This document shows, one piece after another, positions 46,535 to 56,452 of a stretch of DNA of 64,000 bases (its first letter is position 1; every line of letters starts with the position of its first letter). The position numbers and the translations under genes were made by a program. This DNA is from Agapanthus africanus. Lineage: Eukaryota; Streptophyta; Magnoliopsida; Asparagales; Amaryllidaceae. The notes below the pieces were generated by a model that was not told the DNA's origin, ran no database searches, and saw only the letters and a program-made list of their open reading frames with translations. The stretch covers positions 455,677,096-455,741,095 of the forward strand of contig JASDDO010000026.1 in NCBI GenBank assembly GCA_030015575.1, in the 5' to 3' direction.

Positions 46535-48599
46535 TGTAAGGTTAGATTAGCACCCTATGAAGAGATTACAAGCATCACATGACCTAAAGTTTTCATTTTT
46601 ATGGTGCTAAACTAACAAGCAAAGGAATCGATCCTAGAAAATTAGGTTTAACAAACTTTAAACTAGAAAAGCTTAGGGTTAGAAGGCTACAACCTTTGTA
46701 GCTCCCGTTTTTGTTTTGCTCCTTTGACTTTGGGGTGTTGGAAGAAGGTCCACTCTTCCTCCTCTTGCGTCCACGACGATCCACGCGGAGCTATCCCGTC
46801 CAAGCTTGCAACTTTGAAAAACAAAGAGAACACACTAATCAAGTGAGCTAGACTTGATTAGAATGAGGTTGTGGTTATAGATCTCACTTCAAAATCCTAT
46901 TTTTATGAAGGATTCACTCTCTTGTAAGAACTAGAGAGCTTAAGCATGGAGGTTGATGAAAATGATGGACTTTTTTAAGAAGAGAATGAATTATCTTAAC
47001 AAAGAGAAAAGAAAAATAGCTATATATATTTTTCTTTCTCTTAACCAACCATGGTTAAGTATTTAGATATCATTTTATTTTAAATTAAAAGCATGATAAG
47101 AAAATAAACTATGGGTTAAATGTTAGGTGAGCATGGTTGAGTTAGAAGAGTGTAGAAATTCTAAAGTGATTTAACCCATTTTTCATTTTCTTTTGCTTTA
47201 ATTTAAATCCAATAATTATCCAAATACAACCATGGTGTAATTCTTATACATCCACCATTTCCATTGTATAAACAACCATGATAGAATTTGATGTATGTAT
47301 GCATGTGTGCTTGCACATCAACATGTGCATGAACAAAAATGAATGCACACATGCATGCATACATACAACATAAACAAGATAGGATTTGTAGTGAGAAAAT
47401 GATAATGAATCAACACTTGATTCACTAATCCGGTCATATCACATATGACCCGACCATTAGCAGGCCGCCCAATTAATATACGGTATCCCATACACGTATT
47501 TTAATCGGGTCCAAGCGCATATCACATACGCGCACCACAACGTTTCGCCTGGACTAGGTAACTCCTGTGTGGGACTCTAAGACTCATCAATACGCCGGCA
47601 GTGGGTGATGATCATATCAAGCACCCGCAAGCCGCAAGCGGTCAGCCAAACGTAACGGCCACCCGGGTATTGAGCGATAAGAAGAAAACAAGCGAACCTG
47701 TTACAACTCCCGTCGAGCCATCCGGCAACACTACCGTACAGTCCGGTCTCTTCGTCAGATATGCTGTATATCGAGCCTAGGGATGGTGACGTCGACCCCA
47801 ATAACTCAATAAGTCATGTCGATGAATGGTCTATAACAGATCGAGAAACTACTGATAACACTTATCAGCAAATCTCAGCAGCCCTGGCCAGGGACTTGCT
47901 GTTATAACCAGTCGAGCACAGCACAGCATCAACTCCCAATACCGGGAGAGACGAAACCCCTCCTATCGCTCATTGCCTTCGTGTGTCTCGGGACTGTACC
48001 CAACGGCCACCTGTTTGCACGACTCAGTAGAGCCGTGGTAGGGTGGCAATCAAAGTACAGTGGGAGAACACACAAGGCTCTATGACGATCTCGGGTCTAC
48101 AGACTAACCTGTACCAGTGTCACCTGAGAACTGCTATCCGACGATAGATATAATTCCATATAGGAGTTCTCGGCGAGTCCGTCCAGTGTACCCAGTCATC
48201 ACTGAGCACCCGTATATGATCTTGATGTCAAACATCGATGAATGTGGGAACATCCATCGCCCATCACATGGGTCTAGTATCATATACGCTAGTCTACTCT
48301 GGTATATCGATGCCCCGTCTCGATACACCTCCGACTAGGGACATTTCAGGATATGCTTATAGACTACAGATGTCCCACTAGTATGATCTCCATCATAATC
48401 AGAGTAGTCAAGCCGATATCCTTAGGGCTTTATCAGCATGTATGAATGAATAGAAGCATGATCAAATAAACATGTCAGATAAAGAATAACCAGATAGCAT
48501 ACTATCATGTCGAGCAAGAATGCAAACTGAATATATATATACATGTATAGATACATCCACTATCACATAATGGTCTCTAGGGCATACATATATCCAACA
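46535..48599 (-). repeat. 5' LTR of E5 (2065 bp)
   Basis: Near-identical to 38025-40088. Possible TATA box at 47021-47028, palindrome CCCTGGCCAGGG at 47882-47893, stem-loop at 47843-47876. This copy drives the element's transcript. Confidence 0.97.
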
Positions 48600-49428
48600 C
48601 CGTGCAATACCGCACGTATAAGATCGAACCCTGCCATATATCCATACGGCCTCTACAGCGTTTCGCCTGAAACTTGAGAAACTGTCTGTGGGGGACTCTA
48701 AAGACTCGTCAATACTTTGGCTGTGGATTTAACCACTAGCACGTCAGAGGTATTAGCCGTACGTAACGAGCTAGCAGGTATTGACCAAAAGGGAGGTCGA
48801 TGAGCGAACTCATCATGACACCATACTGAGCCTGTCAGTGATAATATCCGTACAGTCCGGTACGTTCGTCTATGAGTATCGCATGGCGGGCCTAGAGGGT
48901 TGGTAAAAGTCAGACCCCCAAAAGCAGTACAAGTTGTGTCGGAGCGTAGCCCAGAACACCCTGAGATATTACTGGAATACCTACCAGTAAATCTCCTACC
49001 TTGGCCAAGGACTTCGTGTAATGGCTCTCTTAGACACAGCACGACCTCACTCCCAATACCGGGAGAGACGAACTCCTGCAGATCCGCTCACTGCCTCCAT
49101 GTGGCTCGGGACTGAACCCAACTAAAACCTGTTTGCACGACTCCTTGGAGCCATGGTAGGGTAGTAATCAAAGTACAGTGGGAACTCACATGAGACAAAT
49201 GACGATCTCAGGTCGATGAACTAACCTGTACATATGTCACCAGGGAACTGCTATCTGACGTCTGGTATAATCCCAACTAGCATGTTCCCGGCGAGTCCTG
49301 TCCGGTGTACTCATAACCCAATGAGCACCTGTATACATCTTAGGTGAACCAACTGACACCAGTGGCTTGTGAGACCGGCCACCGCCCCTGCGATCCAATA
49401 ATTGACTCTGAGGGCACTATATCCAACA
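48600..49428 (-). repeat. Copia LTR M, right part
   Basis: 48600-48604 is the CCGTG duplication. The rest aligns with L from about 31705, with the palindrome CCTTGGCCAAGG (48999-49010) and stem-loop 48963-48995. About 370 bp of U3 is deleted near 49389. Ends ATCCAACA before the PPT of H2. Confidence 0.85.
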
Positions 49429-51970
49429 ATCTCCCACTTGCACTCAAGGCTAATTATTGCGATGTCGCATACTCACGGCCCGTGTGATACCGAACACCCA
49501 ACTCCTCTACTAATCAGTCTCACAAAGCCTGTTTGCGAAACTATTGCGTTCGAGGAATAGCCTCAGTGAGTGGATCCGCCCTGATGTTTCTTTCTATGTC
49601 TCTCTTTATCTCAAGTTCGCGGAGAAAGCCATCTCCCGAAATGAGCAATACCTGTCTTAGAATATGTCTGGATATCTGATGGGACCTAGTTCATAAATGA
49701 ACTCCAAATTCAAACTTCTTAGACTGTATCGTCAACTGAAACCAATCAGTATCCTGTGCCATGCCTCCCTCAGTATCCCCTTGGACCACCTGTCCAAAAT
49801 ACTGCCCCTCGTCAGAGGGAAAAACTATAACTCTGACAGTCACTCTGTCATCCAGGTCACCTTGGAAGCCTGGAATGATAACTGTCTCCTGAATGAGGAT
49901 GTCGTTACCATATCCCTAGAACATTCACTTATGTTCTAAAACTGCCTCCGAATGTTTCTCCAGGATTGGATCAATATCTACTTACTGCAAAAACAACATC
50001 TGGTGTGGTGCTTGACATCTCATGATCAACTCAATTGCCTAAGCAAGTGATCTGCCAATCATGTACATCCCTCTCCCCTTTAGTCTGTAAGACACTTTTA
50101 GAGAGGGTGACTCCATCACCTGCAGGTACACTACCGTGTCAGGAGTTGTCCATTCTAAAACACCTATAGAATACTGTCTAAGTACCCAGATTGGGATACT
50201 TCCCAAATCAAGATCTAAAACCATAGATCTAGTAACCAGAATCTCCGATATTATATCTATATCCTTATGTGGAGAAACCACTGTGTGACAACCAAAGAAT
50301 AACCGATCGTAGTATAGCAATTTCACTTCCTACTCTGTGTATGTCATCTAAATACCAGGACATCACACCCTACTACCTTCTTAACAGATCCACCCCCTAT
50401 TCTGATGAAGTCAAACCTATGAATGTCACATCAGAAATAGATGATCTATCTCCGCTATATCTGCTTTAGTCTATAAATAGACATAAGCCACTTGTCCACC
50501 AATGCTTCCGCTGCTCCCACTGACTACGACAACCCTCTGACAGAATCATATACACGTGCACTTCTAAAGCTAGTTTAGAACGACGCTATACTCATCCTTC
50601 TGCCAGGTCTCACAGTCTAGAACAACAGCAATGGCAACTCTGGGTAAACAAGAACCTCCCTGTCACCGTCTTTGAGCATACCGTAGTACCTCTCGAGTGC
50701 CTGAGGTTACCCACCATATCTGCGGAGTGGCTAATGGAATGTCAAATCAGATTGAATCTTTAGGTTCTTATCAAATTTTCAGTAATCGTTTGCGGTTCTG
50801 GAATCACCTCCAGTTCTACCATACTCCCACTACTGTTTTCTGAAAAAATCCATTTTTATTAAAACCGTGGCGAGTCTAGAACAATATCACTATTGATCTT
50901 CCGGATGGTAGAAAGTCAACCCTCGTCATAGCCCGGGTTAACCCACAAACAGCCATTACAGAAACGTGCCTTGAGTTATCCAGAGTCTGGTTTTAAGCAT
51001 AAGCCGGACAACTCCCCGTACCTTAACATCGTTAAGATATGAACCGTTCTATATCCAATATAGAAATAGAGGTACTGATTTAATTGGAACCAGATTCAAA
51101 TCATGCAGCTATCTCCAGTGCATGTCAACTAAATGGAGAGAGGCTGATCGGCATTACTCAACTTAGGAGTGCATCCAATTATGAGTAACGTGAAAGAGAA
51201 ACAAGTTTCTCAAAATCATTATTGTCAACTGAATACCATACACAAGTATCTACATCTTTGATCACCTTGAAGAATCCCGATACTTGCAACATCTGGTTCT
51301 CTACTTTACTCTTATACCTATAACTTCTCAAAACTTGGACCTTGTGTTTCTACGAAACACTTGTCTAAAAACTAGAGAAGTCACAAGTAAACCGAATATA
51401 GTACGAGTACCAACCCCTCTGTCCTAATGGACACTGGACAACATACAATACTCTGTATAAGTCCCCTGAGTCGAATAACTCAAACCCTGTGTGTCGTAGG
51501 TTGAAAACTGTACTTATGGTTAAGAAGAATTACACCGTTGTTTAATATGCCTTACCTAACCATCCACTGATATAGGTAAATGTCATGGACATAATTTCAA
51601 AAAGGTATATCTCACTCTATAAAAATAGACGTACAGATATATCAATTTGAAATTGGTGCATAACAGCGGATATTCAAAACCAAATATTTATCGTCGGGCA
51701 AACTACCCAGGTGATTTCCTCAAATATCACCAATTACAACGAATCCCGATATAATGAGGATAATCACCCAATTCCCAATAACTTATTCCCACTCATCATC
51801 TGTAAAACCATACAGATGTGAGAAACAAACCTGGTAAATACATACCCTGGAGCAAGTGTCTAGTCAGGAAATCAGTTTTCTATTAATAATACACAGTGAA
51901 ACTGAAACATTGAAATGTTTCGTAGGGGTATCTGGGTATTCCTAGTAATGCCTCTTCCATTATCCAGATT
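49429..51970 (-). pseudogene. pol relic of H2
   Basis: Second copy of the decayed copia pol, about 94% identical to H1 in sampled blocks and with the same frame breaks. The PPT (GCAAGTGGGAGAT on minus) is intact at 49429-49441. RT landmark 'cttccgctgctcccactg' at about 50505. No long frame. Confidence 0.75.
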
Positions 51971-52509
51971 CACAACTGTAACCGTATATTTCTTTGCCAT
52001 CTCTCCAAATCCTTTTATATGTCTTTAGTCATTGCCTTCTGTACACCCTCTTAAGCTAAATGGTTTTCTTCATTCTCTACCGTTCGGCACCAGCCTATGG
52101 TTTGGAAGAAGACTATCCAATAAGCATAATGGGTGTATTGTCCTAATCCTAGGAGCACTCGCAACGCAAGAGAAGGTAAAGATAAAAGACAACTGAATAA
52201 AGCCTTATTCCTATTTCTCCTGAACCAGAATCCATCCCCGAACTGGAACAAGTTCCTTTCGAGTTCGTATATAACCATACGATGGAGTATCCAATAACTG
52301 TGGATCTTCGTAGTGATACGGAGTGTTCTGGAGAAATACAAAGGTGAAGTAGGAGTGGTAATGAAATACTTGGTTTTGGTCGTGATTAGCAGTCGCGATT
52401 TACTTTGTTCTCTTACTAATCCATTTATTTGTCTTAACTTAATACCTTCTGTACACCATCGTTAGGCTAATTGGTTTTCTTCATTCCCCACCGTTCGACA
52501 CCTGCCTAT
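51971..52509 (-). pseudogene. gag relic of H2, part before E6
   Basis: First duplicated gag block (about 52060-52370) and the beginning of the second, cut at 52509 by E6; 52505-52509 is the CCTAT target duplication. Continues at 62366. Confidence 0.75.
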
Positions 52510-54438
52510 TGTTGGATATATATGCCCTAGAGGCCTACATTGTATAGGATGCTTGGGATATGTATGTACATGACAGTCTTGCTTGATATGATAGTACGCT
52601 ATTTGGTTTGACTTTGTCTTAACGTATAATATATTTTACTTGGTATTTATATATATATGTTGATAAAGCCCATAGGGTGTTTGTCTGACTACCGGCGTTG
52701 TGATGGCAGTCATACTAGTGGGAGCTGGATAGTCAATAGGCACACCCTTAGATGTCCCTGGTCGCAGGAGTATCGAGATTGGGCATCGATACTCCGGAGT
52801 AGACTAGTGTATACATATCTAGACCCTGACAAGGGGCGATGGATTTGTCCCGCAACCATTGGTGGAGTTCACCTAAGATTGTATACAGATGCTCACTGGG
52901 TGTGAGTACACCGGACAGGACTCGCCGAGAACTGACTGGATGGTATTATACCTAACGTCAGATAGCAGTTCTCAGGTGACATGTGTGCAGGTAGTCCGTT
53001 GACTTAAGGTCATCATTTGTCTCGTGTGAGTTCCCACTGTGCTTTGATTGTTACCCTACCATGGCTCAAAGGAGTCGTGCAAACAGGTTTCAGTTGGGCA
53101 CAGTCCCGAGCCACGTGGAGGCAGTGAGCGACTGTTAGGGATTCGTCTCTCCCGGTATAGGGAGTTGATATCGCACAGTGGTCGTTTGGTCATTACCATA
53201 AGTCCCTGGCCAGGGCTGATTGAGAATTACTGATAGGTTGATCAGTAGATTCTCGGATGGTGATGAAGCCATACCGACACGACTTGTACGGTTATTAGGG
53301 GTCTGACGTCCACCACCTCCCTAGACCATACATGCGATACTCTTAGACGAACAGACCGGACTGTGCGGATATTGTCACAGACAGGCTCAGTAGGATTTCA
53401 GATGGGTTACCTCATCAGCTTTCTTATCGACAACTACCTGGGGACCGTTACGTACAGCTAGTGCCGCTTGCGGTCTGTGGTTAAACCCACTGCCAGCGTA
53501 GTAGTTGAGTCTTTAGAGTCCCACACAGAGATTTCCCAAACCCAGGCGAAAAGATATAGAGGTCGTATGGTTTTACGACAAAGGTTCGGACGCATACGTG
53601 TTTTATCGCACGTGCGACATTCGGACAGTTTTTACTAGCCGGCTTTGGTTTAAGCCAGATTCTAGTATCAGGTTATTGGATTTATACAGTCTAAAGTTTT
53701 TCCGTGTTTTCACGGATGAGAGGGGCGTTCTCGTAATTTTCCGAGAAGCTTCTAGAAGGAAGTGACATAAAGAGAGAGGTGGCATTTTCATTTAATGAAT
53801 AAGTGACTCATTGTGAATGATTCATCACATCATTAATGCATTATTAAATGCTTAATGACTCATGTAATGAATCACCCACTTGCATTAATGAAACATGATG
53901 AATATTCACTTATTATTCATTTATCTTTTATTTCATTATGTTTCATATATATCAAGTGAGAAACATTTATTCATAGAATAATTCATTATCATCTTCTCAC
54001 TCTCTCTCTTCAAGCGCTCTCTCCTTCACCAAAGCCTAATCCTACCCCTCATGAGTTGAGAACAAGGATTAGGAAAGACTAATTACTCCATAACCTATCT
54101 CTACATCATCTTAGCAACTCTATTTAGCAACTAGAGAAACTAAGTAACCTCAAGTTTAGAGGTTATAGCTTGGATTAGGGTTCTCGGGTGGATCATCTAT
54201 CACGGGAGAAAGCCGAAGAGGACGTGGAGATCCAAAGAGGCCGTAGACAACATCAAGACGAAGGACTAGAACCGTTTGGTATAATTCCTTCGCATAGTAG
54301 ATTAAAACTCTAAAGCTTTCGTTTAAAACTTGTATAGCAAACGATTCGTACGGTTAATCGATGTTTGATCATAGAACTTAATTGTTATTCATATTTCCGC
54401 CTCCCCACAAGTATTGGGGTGTTGAACATCGACTTACA
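52510..54438 (+). repeat. 5' LTR of E6 (1929 bp)
   Basis: TGTTGGATATAT ... GACTTACA. Palindrome CCCTGGCCAGGG 53204-53215; stem-loop 53222-53254 (GAGAATtACTGAT/ATCAGTaGATTCTC); TCGGGTGGATC block at 54184; 'cctccccac...ttggggtg' hairpin near the end. Confidence 0.97.
53946..53952 (+). promoter_or_regulatory. Possible TATA box, 5' LTR of E6
   Basis: TATATAT about 50 bp upstream of a CTCTCTCT-rich tract, at a position like the TATA candidates of E5 and X. The 3' LTR copy is at 61873-61879. Confidence 0.35.
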
Positions 54439-54439
54439 G

Positions 54440-54452
54440 TGGTATCAGAGCC
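54440..54452 (+). promoter_or_regulatory. Primer binding site of E6
   Basis: TGGTATCAGAGCC, one base after the LTR; exact initiator tRNA-Met complement type. Confidence 0.95.
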
Positions 54453-54601
54453 TAGCTAAACAAGTTTTAACTTAATCGCAAATTTGTACGAATTTCGAAC
54501 GGAAAAACGAAGCCGGAAAACCCTAAAAATAACAAGTTTCTGTCGAATTTAAAATGAAGTCCAAAAATTTTTCAGGCATGTTCAGAAAGCTAGTTATGAA
54601 A

Positions 54602-54739
54602 CCAGAAGAACACCCAAGAAATTTGGGGCCATGACTCGGCCAATTGACCGCGCTTCCGCGGCGGATCCCACCGATCCGCCGCGCTTGCGCGGCCGAGTCG
54701 CCGAGTCATGATCCCAATTTTCTTTGGTGGGTTCTCTGG
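54602..54739 (+). other. PBS-proximal foldback of E6 (138 nt)
   Basis: Arms of about 65 nt around the loop ccacc (54668-54672). Inner arm CCGCGCTTCCGCGGCGGATC pairs with GATCCGCCGCGCTTGCGCGG; then ATGACTCGGC/GCCGAGTCAT; then CCAGAAGAACACCC against the segment ending gggttctctgg. It starts 150 nt after the PBS. Confidence 0.82.
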
Positions 54740-55752
54740 TAAATTTGGGATTTTCTGGAATATTTAATTGTTGCTCAGGTTTCAGTTTAACAGAGCAGAT
54801 TTTGGAGCAACATTAAAGGTGTTTAATCGATCGAAATTGTACAGTATTTGCATATTGGATTATATCTGTGATTGTATAATGTGTTCGTAAACCTCCCCTA
54901 ACTGCTAGTATGTCGGTTGGCAGGGGGTTGCACATTTCTGTAATGGTTTTATCTGTTTGTGCATATAAACTGTATTGGACTGTTGTGGTGATTAGCCGGG
55001 GTTTTGTGATGGGTTATTGTTTTAATTCATTTGATGTAATTGTAACAAGTTGTAATATTATTTTGCGGGGCACATCCAGGTTGCGGTTGTAGCCACCGTT
55101 GTATTATTTCTTTTTACTGTTTTTGCTCCTAGGACAGACCCAAGGTGGGGTGCACAAACTGCCGGGCGGGTAGTTTGCCGCACCCGTAGGGGTCGAGGGT
55201 GGGGTAATGGCTATTCATCACAACTGTGTAATCTGTCTTTTCTTGCAGGCTCAAAAGAAATACAGATTGCTTGCAAATCCAATATTGTTTATCTGTGTTC
55301 TGGAATGTATATCATTGCGTCAGACGAATGTAAAATATCTATATATATGATAGCTATTTAGACGTCGCTTATGTTTTTCACCCGCGCTAGCCCAGCCCCC
55401 GCTCTGTCGTTAGTTAAGTAACCTAACGGGTGATGACGGGACCCAGTGGCGAATGAGGATGGCATAAGAGGACGTCATATTTTCGTTGTTATCTGTAATG
55501 ATAGGTTAAAGATGGGACGCATTATCATTAATGCAAAGAAAATAAAACCTAAACTGAATCGTTGGAACAATTTCTAAATACCACTCGGTTTTCTTGAAAA
55601 AGCAAATTTTAAATGCGGAGCTTAAACCACTCCTTTTAATAAAAGCTATCTTAGTTCCTTCGATCAAATCAAGTTCATTACGTTAACGGTTTTTTGCCAA
55701 AAACCAGCCGTAACCCTCCGTCGTTTCAGATAGACAGCACATCGTATTCATG

Positions 55753-55962
55753 CTATGCTTGTTGGCCTACGTCAAGGCATAGTGTATGGTAGCAGTGTGT
55801 GTGCCTATTTGTTGCATAGATAGATGCATTAGTTTAATACAGACGTACACCTTGTTGGCCTACGTCAAGGGCTTGTACGATGTATTTAAATTGATCAGGA
55901 CAACGACGGGTAGAACTTGACTTGCGTCTTATGACTTGTTGGCCTACGTCAAGGTCTATAAG
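55753..55962 (+). other. Triple stem-loop array in leader E6
   Basis: 55753-55782 (CTATG/CATAG), 55845-55878 (GTAC/GTAC) and 55928-55962 (CTTAT/ATAAG), all with the loop core TTGTTGGCCTACGTCAAG. Confidence 0.75.
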
Positions 55963-56452
55963 AGCTTGGGGTAAAAATCACATCGGGAGTTTCAAACATA
56001 AAGGAAACTTGCAGATTTAGCTTACCTTCTGGAGTGTGGTGACTAGAGTGGCTTCCATCTAGGGCATCATGCAATGATAGTTGGATCCCGATCCCACTGA
56101 TGAGTAGGATTACTCTCGGGAATTTCTCTCACTTAACAATCAATGCTATAAACCAAGTAGGTGCCTAGAAAGGTGTTAGAGGGGCTACGCCTCCAGGGAA
56201 AAGAGGTTCTTTAATTAAGGAACTTCGCGAAAGCGTTGGAAAACCTCCCTCGAAGTACCAACACCAGCCTGGCTGAAAGGTTAAGCAAGTATTGTGACGT
56301 GTGATTAAATCCTGACTAGTTCTTCTTTTAGGTTTTGAAGAAGGATTTGAGGAAACAGTGGGAGCCATCCTGTTTAGATAAATTAATAAACCAATCTAAA
56401 CTTGCAAGAGCATATGCTGAGTGTTTTCTTTTCTCTCTCTCTGGCAGCTACC

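Larger units (their letters stand above)
38025..48599 (-). mobile_element. Complete Ty1/copia element E5 (10.6 kb)
   Basis: LTRs 38025-40088 and 46535-48599, perfect duplications CCGTG (38020-38024 and 48600-48604), PBS, a 2.5 kb leader, an intact polyprotein and a PPT, all in order on minus. About five substitutions and one 1-bp indel separate the LTRs, so insertion was recent. Everything needed for retrotransposition is visible. It sits inside LTR M. Confidence 0.97.
54439..56452 (+). other. 5' leader of E6 (2.0 kb)
   Basis: PBS, GC-rich foldback (54602-54739), 'gcggggcacatcc' block (55066), 'cacccgcgctagcccag' block (55380), triple stem-loop (55753-55962), then a pyrimidine-rich tract before the gag ATG. 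No coding frame. Confidence 0.85.

Noticed and set aside
38025-48599. 2 kb direct repeat 38.0-40.1 and 46.5-48.6 kb as duplicated host DNA
   Set aside because: They are the LTRs of E5, with perfect CCGTG duplications outside.
55753-55962. CRISPR-like or tandem repeat array
   Set aside because: Only three units, irregular spacing, eukaryotic retroelement leader, and flanking stems differ; better described as stem-loops.
56402-56452. Longer N-terminus for the E6 polyprotein starting at 56402
   Set aside because: The codon at 56402 is TTG, unlikely in a plant; the extra residues come from the leader's pyrimidine tract, and E5 starts at the equivalent of 56453.
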